DNA from: Nitrobacter vulgaris
GTDB lineage: Bacteria > Pseudomonadota > Alphaproteobacteria > Rhizobiales > Xanthobacteraceae
Assembly: GCF_002028545.1 (NCBI RefSeq)
Contig: NZ_MWPQ01000010.1
Location: 1-52,500, forward strand
Direction: 5' to 3'
Length of the DNA: 52,500 bases
Within the stretch, counting starts at the first letter, position 1; each line of letters begins with the position of its first letter. The notes under the pieces are model-generated. The model ran no database searches. It was given only the letters and a program-made list of their open reading frames with translations, and was not told the origin of the DNA. The translations under genes were made by a program, and so were the position numbers. Positions 1-7,708 of this stretch are shown in pieces.

Positions 1-99
1 GCCGGTCATCCCATGAGCCGGCTCGATCAGCTCTTGCCATGGAACTGGCGCCCGGCAACTATCCTCAACTAAGATAACGTGTCAGGAATAGACGCTTAC
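1..99 (+). mobile_element. Right end of an IS66-family element: transposase C-terminus and terminal repeat
   Basis: The window opens inside a reading frame in frame +1 that stops with TAA at 70-72. Its last residues include HPMSRLDQLLPWNW, which resembles the C-terminal tail of IS66 TnpC transposases (typically ...RIDELLPWNW). About 25 bases after the stop the sequence GACGCTTAC ends at 99; its reverse complement begins GTAAGCG, the usual start of IS66 terminal inverted repeats. The element would therefore end at 99 and the next 8 bases (100-107) would be the target duplication, which cannot be checked because the other end lies outside the window. Whether the element is intact is unknown. 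Confidence 0.7.
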
Positions 100-359
100 C
101 ATAATCTCGCGCCCTTAGAACGTAGGAATCGACACCAATGTTCCGAAGGGTTGATCACAAAGTGGTGAAAAGGTGTGAAGATGCGCGATCATTGACCCGG
201 CCTAATATGGGGAAATGGATAAATTGTGCAAATACATCAGCATTTTAACGTTAAACTGCGCTCGCGGCGCGTCCCGACGGGGCCGGCACAGGCTGGAGAT
301 AAACCAGTTGTCTGGTGCCAAAATGCCGCATTAAGAGCGGCGTGATTCGAGCAGCGTGA
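100..359. other. Intergenic stretch between the IS66 end and flhA
   Basis: I see no gene here. A perfect 12-base palindrome TTTAACGTTAAA lies at 244-255. No GC stem followed by a T-run is visible as a terminator for flhA, which ends at 360 on the minus strand. The fliR/flhB genes often found after flhA in related rhizobia are not here; the IS66 end takes that place. Confidence 0.5.
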
Positions 360-2486
360 TCAGATGCTGCCGACCGTCTTGAGCCGGGCCCGGGGATGGA
401 TTTCGGCCTGCGATAGAACAGAGGTCTGGGCGCGGAAACGCTCGACCAGCGAGCGGACGAACGGCCGGATTGCGGCCGAGGTTACCAGCACCGGCGCTTC
501 GCCTTCCCGGGCGGCCTGTTCGAAGCGGTCGCGCACCGCGGCCATAAATTCTGATAACTTTGACGGCTGCATCGCAAGGCTGCGTTCCTCGCCCTGGCCG
601 ATGATGGAGTCGGCAAAGGCCTGTTCCCATTTGGCCGACAGTGCGACCAGTGGCAGGTAACCGTTGACGGAAGTGTTTTGGGCGCAGATTTGACGCGCAA
701 GGCGGGCACGCACGTGCTCGACCAGCGTCGCCGGGTTGCGCGAGAAGGCCAGCGCTTCGGCGATGCCTTCGAGGATAGTGGATAAATCGCGGACGGAAAT
801 GCGCTCGGCGAGCAGGAGCTGCAGCACGCGCTGGATGCCGGATATCGTGATCTGGCCTGGAACAATGTCCTTGATTAGCTCGCCCTGTTCCTTCGGTAGA
901 TCCTTCAGAAGTTTTTGCACTTCGCCGTAAGAGAGCAGATCCGACATGTTGGTCTTGAGCAGTTCAGTGAGGTGGGTCGAAACGACGGTCGCGGCATCGA
1001 CCACGGTATAGCCTTTCAGTGAGGCCTCCTCCTTGAGCGAGGCATCCACCCATGTTGCCGGCAGTCCGAAGGTCGGTTCGGTGGTGTGAATGCCGGGAAC
1101 CCCGACCTGATCGCCGGCAGGATCCATCACCATGTACTGGTTCGGCCAGATACGACCCGAGCCGGCGTCGACCTCTTTGATCTTGATGATGTAGGTGTTG
1201 GCCTCTAGCTGCACGTTGTCGAGAATCCGCACCGCCGGCATCACGAATCCCATCTCGATCGCGAGCGAGCGGCGCAGCGCTTTGATCTGCTCGGTGAGGC
1301 GATCCTGGCCATCCGGGCCGTTGACCAGCGGCAACAGCGCATAACCCAGTTCGATCTTCAGATCGTCGATCTTCAGCGCCGCCGAGATCGGCTCTTCCGC
1401 ACTCGGGGGGGCGACCGCGGCGTCGGACGCCGCCGCCGCCATGGCTGCCGCCGCCGCGACGCTTTGGCGTTTTCGCGAACTCCAGGCAAGCGCCGCCGCT
1501 CCGCCGCCGAGCGCGACAAACGGCAGCATCGGAATGCCGGGTAGCAGACCCAGCACCAACATTACCCCGGCTGACATACCAAGCGCTTGCGGATAGCCGG
1601 AGAGCTGCTTCATCAGCGCCTTGTCGGCGGCGCCGGTGACGGCAGCTTTGGAGACCAGAAGGCCCGCGGCGGTGGAGACGATGAGTGCGGGAATCTGTGT
1701 CACCAGTCCGTCGCCGACGGTGAGCAGCGTGTAGCTGCGCGCGGCGTCGGCGAAGCTCAGGCCCTCCTGCGCAATGCCGATGACCATGCCGCCGATGATG
1801 TTGATGAAGACGACGAGCAGGCCGGCGACCGCATCCCCCCGCACGAACTTCGAGGCGCCGTCCATGGCGCCGAAGAAGCCGCTTTCATCTTCCAGCGCCT
1901 TGCGGCGTTCCTTGGCGGTCTTTTCGTCGATGAGGCCGGCGGAGAGGTCGGCATCGATCGCCATCTGCTTGCCGGGCATGGAGTCGAGCTGAAAGCGCGC
2001 CGCCACCTCGGCGATGCGGCCCGAACCCTTGGTGATGACCACGAAGTTCACGATCACCAGGATCGCGAACACGATGATGCCGATCACGAAGTTGCCGCCC
2101 ATCACGAAGTTGCCGAAGGCCTCGATGACGTGGCCGGCGGCGGCCGAGCCTTCATGCCCGTGCGACAGGATCAGCCGTGTTGAGGCGAGGTTGAGCGACA
2201 GCCGCAGCATGGTCGCAATCAGCAGCACGGTCGGGAAAGAGGAGAATTCCAGCGGCGCCTGGATGAACAGGGACGTCATCAGGATCAGGATTGACAGCGT
2301 GATCGAGATCGCCAGAAAGAGGTCGAGGATGATCGACGGCAGCGGAAGAATCAGGACGACAAGGATCGTCAGGATGCCGAAGGCGAGCGCGAGATCGCCG
2401 CGCTTCAGCATGGTCCCGATCTCGCCAAAACTCGGAAAACCCGAGCCTGGCGAATTTGCGCCCTGATTCGCCGTGATGCCCCTCAT
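360..2486 (-). CDS. flhA: Flagellar biosynthesis protein FlhA
   Basis: FlhA is the large membrane component of the flagellar type III export gate; its cytoplasmic ring docks chaperone-substrate complexes. The protein has a hydrophobic N-terminal half with about eight membrane segments (roughly residues 20-325) carrying the FHIPEP-family signature around RIAEVAARFQLDSMPGKQM. A cytoplasmic domain follows from about residue 370 to the end. Length is about 708 residues, normal for the family. I place the start at the ATG at 2486, preceded by GGAG about nine bases upstream; a GTG at 2501 is the alternative. It is the only flagellar gene in the window and stands alone between an IS66 end and a gene-poor region. 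Paralogous secretion proteins such as SctV are possible relatives, but the sequence reads as flagellar. Confidence 0.95.
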   Translation of the reverse strand: MRGITANQGANSPGSGFPSFGEIGTMLKRGDLALAFGILTILVVLILPLPSIILDLFLAISITLSILILMTSLFIQAPLEFSSFPTVLLIATMLRLSLNLASTRLILSHGHEGSAAAGHVIEAFGNFVMGGNFVIGIIVFAILVIVNFVVITKGSGRIAEVAARFQLDSMPGKQMAIDADLSAGLIDEKTAKERRKALEDESGFFGAMDGASKFVRGDAVAGLLVVFINIIGGMVIGIAQEGLSFADAARSYTLLTVGDGLVTQIPALIVSTAAGLLVSKAAVTGAADKALMKQLSGYPQALGMSAGVMLVLGLLPGIPMLPFVALGGGAAALAWSSRKRQSVAAAAAMAAAASDAAVAPPSAEEPISAALKIDDLKIELGYALLPLVNGPDGQDRLTEQIKALRRSLAIEMGFVMPAVRILDNVQLEANTYIIKIKEVDAGSGRIWPNQYMVMDPAGDQVGVPGIHTTEPTFGLPATWVDASLKEEASLKGYTVVDAATVVSTHLTELLKTNMSDLLSYGEVQKLLKDLPKEQGELIKDIVPGQITISGIQRVLQLLLAERISVRDLSTILEGIAEALAFSRNPATLVEHVRARLARQICAQNTSVNGYLPLVALSAKWEQAFADSIIGQGEERSLAMQPSKLSEFMAAVRDRFEQAAREGEAPVLVTSAAIRPFVRSLVERFRAQTSVLSQAEIHPRARLKTVGSI

Positions 2487-3134
2487 CCTCCCCGTCTCCA
2501 CCCACGCCCAAGGCCGCTCCCGCGCGCCGATCGTCTGCGCGGCGGCTGAGGCGGCTCCATTTTGAAGTAAGGCGCCGCCCTGGCGTTCATTGGGGGCGAT
2601 GCCGTTCTGAGCGGCTGACGACGCGCGGTCCCCTAGGCAAAATTTGCCCTGTGTATGGTTAGCAAAGAGTTAAGACGCCCTCGTTGCGTCTGGTTCTGTC
2701 ACTTCCGATGCCGCTAGGTCTCGTGGTCGCTGGTGACCGCTGGAACGATGTCTTTTGGCCGGTGCCCAGACAGAACGTGTTCTTTCGGCGCCGCCGTCCC
2801 GGTCCGCATCGGGCCTGTACGCTCGCAACCAGCTAATAAGGTCATCGAAATAAAGGTCATCGAGATGTCCGGTTCGCGAAGCAGCGTCAAAAATCCGCTT
2901 GATAAGACCTACGAACCCGCCTGATGCCTGCCTCAGTCCCACATCTTCGGTGGAACGCGTGCCACTTCTAGCGCGGTGGTCACGGAGAGGAGGAAATGCG
3001 CGCTCCGATCTGGCGCGCGTGCTCCGTATCGCGCTCGAAGCCACCCAAAGCCCTGACCGCCGATTGCCGCGCGGCACATGACATTGTAAGGGGATGCCTG
3101 CGCCGGCGGCGGTTGCACACGCGACGTCCGGCCG
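2487..3134. other. Gene-poor region upstream of flhA
   Basis: No convincing gene is visible; the open frames here are compositionally odd and have no ribosome site. A palindrome with arms GGCAAA and TTTGCC sits at 2636-2648, about 150 bases in front of flhA, and could be an operator. A 15-base imperfect tandem duplication containing AAGGTCATCGA lies at 2838-2863. Confidence 0.4.
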
Positions 3135-3210
3135 GGGCCTGTAGCTCAATGGTTAGAGCCGGCCGCTCATAACGGTCTGGTTGGGGGTTCGAGTCCCTCC
3201 GGGCCCACCA
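3135..3210 (+). tRNA. tRNA with CAT anticodon (tRNA-Ile2 or elongator tRNA-Met)
   Basis: A full cloverleaf can be drawn. The acceptor stem GGGCCTG pairs with CGGGCCC, a D arm follows, and the anticodon stem GGCCG/CGGTC closes the loop CTCATAA with anticodon CAT. The T arm contains GGTTCGAGTCC and the encoded CCA ends at 3210. CAT can be elongator Met or the lysidine-modified Ile2 isoacceptor. The G-rich acceptor resembles Ile2 more than Met to my eye, but this cannot be settled by reading. It is 76 bases long and stands alone at the edge of a gene-poor, island-like stretch. Confidence 0.93.
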
Positions 3211-3846
3211 GCAAATCAGGCATCTACACGAGCCTGCGAGACCTTCCGGCTCATGTGGCGCCAACGTGTATCAATTTTGCGCGAGTGCGACGAAGGCGGC
3301 GAGACGATCGGGCCGCGAATTCTCCTGCCGTTGCGCGGCCATCTGGCCTGATGCCCACAACATCTTTAGGTGCGAGATGCGGCGGGGCGACTGACATAGC
3401 TGGACAATGTCCCCGCACAATGCACGGCACAAAGATGCCGACCTGTTCGTCAGCCCCAGAAGCTGGTTACAAATCGAATCTGTGAGGTTTGATAGGTAGT
3501 TCCGCTGTGACGACTGCAGCCGCCTTACAGAATGAACGCGGAACGCAAGATAGGAAAGATAGGATCGACCACAGACCATGGCGCCCGTGCTCTGAAGAAG
3601 TGATACGCCCGATCGCGGTCCTCGTGGGTATCTCGCCATATGATAGCAATCGGAGATCGAAACAGATGGTTTTGGTTTTACGTTGCACTGCAGCTAACAC
3701 GAAAGGCTAACGCGCGCGGAGCTTGATCCTGTGGCGCTCGGCTGTCATATATTTATTTGTCCATTTTATCGTTGTGAAGTTGTTCGCAAAATGAGATTTA
3801 CATTTGGTTTTATTCCCTGTCATCGAAGCCGCATCCAGGTAGGAAG
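3211..3846. other. Gene-poor region downstream of the tRNA
   Basis: No gene can be supported. Several frames are open for 60-120 codons on both strands, but they overlap one another, are rich in Arg/Ser/Cys and lack ribosome sites. The stretch 3730-3840 is AT-rich and probably holds the promoter of the next gene. I found no integrase and no second copy of the tRNA 3' end. Confidence 0.4.
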
Positions 3847-4239
3847 ATGAAGAAGCATTCGCGGGAGGAAATTCTTTCGAAGCTTGCCCGGGCAGACGAG
3901 CTTGCCCGCACGGGCAATTCCCAGGTCGATGTGTGCAAGGCGCTTGGTGTGAGTGTCATGACCCTTCATCGGTGGAGGAAACTGCCTCTGCCAAGGCAAG
4001 AAGCAAATGTTTTTCAGGACAATGCAGGAGAAGGTGTGGCGTCTGCCAGACCTCCGGCGATGGATCAGATGCGTCATGTTCTGGAGGAGCTTAAACTCGA
4101 GAACCAGCGGCTTCGAAAGATCGTCACGGATCTCTTGCTAGAGAAAATGAGGCTTGAGGAAGCCGCGGTTACGGCATCGTCTCGTCCGTCGGAGACGCAA
4201 GGTGTGCAGGCCCTGCTTGGTCCAGCCAATTCCAGATAG
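3847..4239 (+). CDS. IS3 OrfA-like helix-turn-helix protein
   Basis: This 130-residue protein has the layout of an IS3-family OrfA (HTH_Tnp_1 type). Residues 1-45 contain a helix-turn-helix (VDVCKALGVSVMTLHRWRK), and about residues 75-105 form a leucine-zipper-like coiled coil (EELKLENQRLRKIVTDLLL). It starts at an ATG after AGGAAG. No OrfB with a DDE domain follows: the next gene, 47 bases on, is on the other strand. I see no flanking inverted repeats. It is therefore either a solitary transposase remnant or a domesticated DNA-binding protein. Its position just ahead of the ParA and secretion genes makes a regulatory role possible, but this is inference. Confidence 0.65.
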   Translation: MKKHSREEILSKLARADELARTGNSQVDVCKALGVSVMTLHRWRKLPLPRQEANVFQDNAGEGVASARPPAMDQMRHVLEELKLENQRLRKIVTDLLLEKMRLEEAAVTASSRPSETQGVQALLGPANSR

Positions 4240-4286
4240 CTGTCCTTGGAAGGGAAAGAAGTGTCTCTCTGCGAGTGCGGAGTTAC

Positions 4287-4946
4287 CTATTCCTCTTGGT
4301 CGGTCCGTTCGATTGCGTCCGCTAGTTCTTGGATTTCCCGATCAGCGTTATCTCCGGGCACGAAGCTTGTTACCGATTGACCGCTAGTGAAGCAACGAAC
4401 GAAGGCGGCGCGGCTAGCGATCGGCGGCCCGACCGCTTCACCGAATGTATTTAACTCGTCGAGCAGTTGCCTTCCCTCGAGCGTGCGGCGATCGAGCCTG
4501 TTCGGCACCAGGATCACCTTGATTCGATCCCGGCGGCGTTCCCGTGCTGCGTTAATGATCGCAAGAGTCTGAAGCGTTGCATCGAGGTCAAGGCCGGACG
4601 GGGTGCAGGGTACCAAAATCAGATTGGCCACAGCGATGGAGGCCCCCATTTCTCGAGCGTTGGGAGCGGTGTCGATGACGATCACCCCAGCTTCAATGCT
4701 GCGCACTTCCTGCGCCCAGGCGGAGACTGACATTTGCTCCAAGGCCATTTCATAGACCGGGAATTCGAGATTGCCGGGCTCCGCCCACTGTGAGGCGGAA
4801 CGTTGAGGGTCGCTGTCGACAAGCGCAACGTCATGTCCCCGGCGCGCGAGCGCAGCGGCGACACAGACCGCGATGGTGGTTTTGCCGACACCGCCTTTGC
4901 GCTGAGTAACGGTTATAATTCTCCGTCTCAGTCCGTGAGAGCTCAT
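4287..4946 (-). CDS. Orphan ParA/MinD-family ATPase
   Basis: A ParA-type deviant Walker A motif (KGGVGKTT) follows the first strand RRIITVTQR near the N-terminus. The Walker A' region DSDPQRSASQWA and the Walker B-like VIVIDTAP follow in order, and the C-terminal part is typical of short ParA/Soj proteins. The length from the ATG at 4946 is 219 residues; an upstream in-frame ATG at 4991 would add 15 residues with no family match. Neither start has a good ribosome site. There is no parB and no parS-like cluster beside it. Such orphan ParAs often position large protein complexes or cell-pole structures, and placing a neighbouring secretion machine is one possibility. A plasmid- or island-derived partition remnant is another. 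Confidence 0.85.
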   Translation of the reverse strand: MSSHGLRRRIITVTQRKGGVGKTTIAVCVAAALARRGHDVALVDSDPQRSASQWAEPGNLEFPVYEMALEQMSVSAWAQEVRSIEAGVIVIDTAPNAREMGASIAVANLILVPCTPSGLDLDATLQTLAIINAARERRRDRIKVILVPNRLDRRTLEGRQLLDELNTFGEAVGPPIASRAAFVRCFTSGQSVTSFVPGDNADREIQELADAIERTDQEE

Positions 4947-5196
4947 GCGGGCGCCACGATAACAAATTCTCACATTTTCCGGTAAAAGCATCTGCCGACG
5001 TTACCATTTCTTGACCGAAAATCACAATTGGCTGGCCGGTCAGGGTTTAATAGTGGTCCGTCCTTCTGATTTTATGCATGCCTAGTGGGCGAATCCGACC
5101 CAGATTAGGGAAATCGGCTCGGTAAAGCACGCAGGTATCCGGCTGATGGGCCGACGATCTCAGTCGAATCTAAGTTAAGGGGACGTAATTTGATCC

Positions 5197-5268
5197 TTGA
5201 CTTGCGCGATCTGGTGCCTCTAACATAGACATAACAATCGAGAGGTGACATAACATTTATATGTTATG
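5197..5268 (+). promoter_or_regulatory. Promoter and palindromic operator of the RTX gene
   Basis: A sigma-70-like pair TTGACT (5197-5202) and TAACAT (5221-5226) is spaced by 18 bases. Immediately downstream lie a half-site CATAACA (5230-5236) and a perfect inverted repeat CATAACATTTATATGTTATG (5249-5268, 8-base arms, 4-base centre). The position just behind the -10 element fits a repressor. The right half TTATATGTTATG recurs with one mismatch at 7666-7677 and, on the minus strand, at 23674-23685. The RTX gene starts 111 bases further on. Confidence 0.55.
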
Positions 5269-5379
5269 CGAGCCCCGGGTCGGCTCAGGACTAGCACATT
5301 CGAACTGCAGTATATTGGTGTCGATTGGCGTCGACTGAATATCTGCTTTCGTCATGAAAAAATCCAGCCAGAGGACGCC

Positions 5380-6573
5380 ATGGCCGTTTCCTATTTGACG
5401 AAGACCGAGTTAGGTGAGTTTCTCCATAATAACGGGAACATCGAGGCGGGCGTACGATCGGCGTTGATCGATTCGCTCGAGCAAAGCGGTGTGTTTAACG
5501 AGGGCGACAACAGTGCGAGGGGATGGTTGGAGTCAGGGCCGTTCGCCGGCGGGGCGGTGCCGCCGGTGGTCCAGATTCTGGACGTATCCAACTCGACAAG
5601 CGTCCAGACGAATCCGAATCTGAAAGCGATTGTCCTGGACGACCACAGCGCCAGACTGAACGTGACCGGCGGGGATAACGACATCTTTGTCGCCGCAGGC
5701 AGAGGTAATGATACGATCAACCTTCGCGATAGCGGTGACGATACGGTCTACGGTGGAGGCGGCAACGACGTCATCCGCGGAGGCCATGGCGACAGCTCGC
5801 TATTCGGCGGTGCCGGCAATGACAGCATTTACGGCGGCACCGGCAATGACACGCTGGACGGCGGCGCCGGCAACGACCTCCTGGTATCTGGTGCGCTGGC
5901 CGGCGGCGGCGGGGGTGGCGGCGGCGGTAACGCGCGCGTTGCCAGCGCCGACGACAGCACCTTCGGGGATAATGATCGCGGCCGCGGCCGTGACGGCGGT
6001 CGTGGAGATGATCGCGGCGGCGGTCGCGGAGATGACCGTGACGGCGGTCGTGGAGATGACCGTGGCGGTGGTCGCGGAGATGGCCATGGCGGCGGTCGCG
6101 GAGACGACCATGGTGGCGGTCGCGGAGATGACCATGGCGGGGGTCATGGTCATGGCGGCGGTGGCAATAATGGTGGCAATAATAATGATGTGGAAGGACA
6201 CAGCACGCTTATAGGCGGCGCTGGGAATGACACACTGGTTGGCGTGCAGGGCGACGTCATGCAAGGCGGTGCGGGCAACGACCACTTCAGGCTGTCCGGT
6301 GGTGGAGATGGCAATTCCACGCTGGAAGGCGGAGGTGGCAATGACACCTTCCGGATCGAATCGCATAGCGGCAGCGATACCATCTTCGGCGGCAACGGTA
6401 ACGACTCCGCCGAGTTCGTTGGTCGTTCGTTCTTCGATGTTGCCAAGATCGACGTCGATGAGAGCACGTCGACCTACACCCTGCACTTCAACGATGAGCA
6501 GACTGTTGCGGTCAACGGAGTTGAGGAGTTGCACTTCAGCGATCAGGTCGTCACGCTGCCGAAACTCTCATAG
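5380..6573 (+). CDS. RTX (hemolysin-type calcium-binding repeat) protein, putative type I secretion substrate
   Basis: This 397-residue protein has two blocks of GGxGxD nonapeptides (about residues 122-168 and 277-342), the calcium-binding beta-roll of RTX proteins. Between them is an extreme low-complexity insert (about 175-269): a poly-glycine run, then an 8-residue unit GGGRGDD(R/H) with RGD at exactly 208, 216, 224, 232, 240 and 248, then Gly/His and Gly/Asn runs. The last 55 residues are free of repeats and hydrophobic at the end, as expected for an uncleaved C-terminal secretion signal; there is no N-terminal signal peptide. The start is the ATG at 5380 after GAGG; an upstream ATG at 5266 lies inside the operator palindrome and is unlikely. 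A terminator follows. The exporter genes lie about 1.1 kb downstream. It could be an adhesin, matrix or surface-layer-like protein; no enzymatic domain is visible. Confidence 0.85.
   Translation: MAVSYLTKTELGEFLHNNGNIEAGVRSALIDSLEQSGVFNEGDNSARGWLESGPFAGGAVPPVVQILDVSNSTSVQTNPNLKAIVLDDHSARLNVTGGDNDIFVAAGRGNDTINLRDSGDDTVYGGGGNDVIRGGHGDSSLFGGAGNDSIYGGTGNDTLDGGAGNDLLVSGALAGGGGGGGGGNARVASADDSTFGDNDRGRGRDGGRGDDRGGGRGDDRDGGRGDDRGGGRGDGHGGGRGDDHGGGRGDDHGGGHGHGGGGNNGGNNNDVEGHSTLIGGAGNDTLVGVQGDVMQGGAGNDHFRLSGGGDGNSTLEGGGGNDTFRIESHSGSDTIFGGNGNDSAEFVGRSFFDVAKIDVDESTSTYTLHFNDEQTVAVNGVEELHFSDQVVTLPKLS
5998..6150 (+). repeat. Tandem 24-base repeat inside the RTX gene
   Basis: About six imperfect 24-base units encode the 8-residue period GGGRGDD(R/H). 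Units differ mostly at third positions and by R/H and D/G changes, so the array has been kept in frame. The tail of the array shifts from Arg to His ([12 protein letters not shown]). Confidence 0.85.
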
Positions 6574-6595
6574 TTCGGACGGAAGCACAGGATTG

Positions 6596-6629
6596 TTAAG
6601 GCCCCGCTTCGGTGGGGCCTTAATTTTTG
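6596..6629 (+). terminator. Rho-independent terminator after the RTX gene
   Basis: A strong stem with arms TTAAGGCCCC (6596-6605) and GGGGCCTTAA (6614-6623) is closed by a short loop containing TTCG and followed by a T-run. It separates the RTX gene from the methyltransferase and exporter genes. Confidence 0.92.
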
Positions 6630-6760
6630 TGATGCAAAGACATCCCACGGGGCCGCTCGTGCCTTTGTGAAGCCACATCGATAGTGTCATGGTCATAGAT
6701 CGCTGGAGCGGTATTGTTCTAACTTTTTTCCGATAGCTCCGATCGGAACGCCAGGAGCCG

Positions 6761-7390
6761 ATGTTGCCCCGAGGTATCAAGCGCTTGCTCAACGCGGGCT
6801 CCGGCCCCGGGTCTGCCCGACGAATCGCTCGAATGATTCACGAGCGAGGACTGGAAGAATTACGTTTCGATATCGATCCGAGTGTGCAACCCCACGTCGT
6901 CGGCTCTATCCTCGAACTTGAAACGTCGTTCGAGCCACAATCGTTTGATGTGATATGGTCGTCACACGTCCTTGAGCATCTCTATGCTCACGAGATCTTT
7001 CCCACGCTGCGCCAGTTCCATCGCGTCCTGCAACCGGACGGCTTTGCCCTGATCATGAGCCCTGATGTCGAAGCGGTGGCTCATTTTATAGTCGAGCAAG
7101 GTATTGCGGCGGTCGCCTACAATTCTCCTGCAGGTCCGATCAGGCCGCTCGATATGCTTTACGGCCATTCCCGGGCCATCGAGGAAGGACACCTGCATAT
7201 GGCCCATCGCACCGGCTTTACCGCAGAGCGACTCGGCAATCTGCTATTGACGGCCGGCTTCCCGACCGTGTCGGTCTCAATGCAGAACTTCGAGGTTTGC
7301 GCGCTGGCGTTGATGCCCGAGGCCGATGATGCAGCCATCAAGACAGCTTTATTAGGAAGCGGGTTTAATTTTCAGGAGCTGGCGGCTTAG
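6761..7390 (+). CDS. Class I SAM-dependent methyltransferase
   Basis: This 209-residue protein shows the order of class I methyltransferase motifs: motif I as LNAGSGPG (residues 10-17), an acidic motif II DIDPS, FDVIWSSHVLEHL as motif IV with the post-motif helix, then FHRVLQPDGFALI. The core is of the Methyltransf_11 type. The C-terminal half carries extra sequence that may bind substrate. It starts at an ATG with AGGAG three bases upstream. It lies between the RTX gene and its exporter, so a role in modifying a glycan, lipid carrier or the secreted protein is possible. The substrate cannot be read from the sequence. Confidence 0.85.
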   Translation: MLPRGIKRLLNAGSGPGSARRIARMIHERGLEELRFDIDPSVQPHVVGSILELETSFEPQSFDVIWSSHVLEHLYAHEIFPTLRQFHRVLQPDGFALIMSPDVEAVAHFIVEQGIAAVAYNSPAGPIRPLDMLYGHSRAIEEGHLHMAHRTGFTAERLGNLLLTAGFPTVSVSMQNFEVCALALMPEADDAAIKTALLGSGFNFQELAA

Positions 7391-7656
7391 TCCGGCGCGG
7401 AGCGGCCATGCACGGATGCTTTTGCATGGTGGTTCAGAAGAACCCGTTGCATTTTCGGCAGTCCAATTTTGAACCCGACCAATCGAAGCATACGATAGCG
7501 AATTCCCGGGAAAGGGATGCTGGCCCAGCGCCCTAATACAAAGCGGGACACCCTGGAGCGGGACGTCGGCCCTTTAATGCCGGACTCTGCCGGCCGATGA
7601 ATGCGGGCAATTGCCGCCTCAACGCCGCCGCATCTCTTGAAATGTTCGTGTTTTCG
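7387..7656 (-). pseudogene. Possible truncated acyltransferase fragment
   Basis: A minus-strand frame stays open from 7656 to a TAA at 7387-7389 that overlaps the stop codon of the methyltransferase. It has no plausible start codon. The translated stretch FPGIRYRMLRLVGFKIG resembles the segment just before the left-handed beta-helix in hexapeptide acyltransferases (hydrophobic helix followed by GxxIG), but the hexapeptide repeats themselves are missing. It is either a decayed gene end or a chance open frame in GC-rich DNA. Confidence 0.25.
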
Positions 7657-7663
7657 TCACTTT

Positions 7664-7677
7664 CATTATATGTAATG
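7664..7677 (+). promoter_or_regulatory. Candidate operator upstream of the exporter gene
   Basis: CATTATATGTAATG is a palindrome with arms CATTA and TAATG. Within it TTATATGTAATG matches the right half of the RTX operator at 11 of 12 positions. It is followed by a further TGTTATTAATG. A TTGAAA at 7637-7642 could be a -35 element, but no clean -10 at standard spacing was found. The site lies 31 bases before the exporter start. Confidence 0.45.
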
Positions 7678-7708
7678 TTATTAATGAGAGGTCATTATCA
7701 CTCGCTTG

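Noticed and set aside
2670-3264. Long minus-strand frames across the lone tRNA
   Set aside because: They include the antisense tRNA signature (RRDSNPQPDRYERPALT), a known artefact of translating tRNA genes backwards, and overlap each other in different phases.
5266-5379. Upstream start of the RTX gene at 5266
   Set aside because: That ATG lies inside the operator palindrome; the 38 added residues have unlike composition, and ATG 5380 has a GAGG ribosome site.
5998-6150. CRISPR-like periodic repeat
   Set aside because: The 24-base units are contiguous, without spacers, and translate in frame into an 8-residue repeat.
5687-6534. Overlapping long frames on both strands inside the RTX gene
   Set aside because: They arise from the low-complexity GC-rich repeat and consist of Ala/Thr/Met runs.
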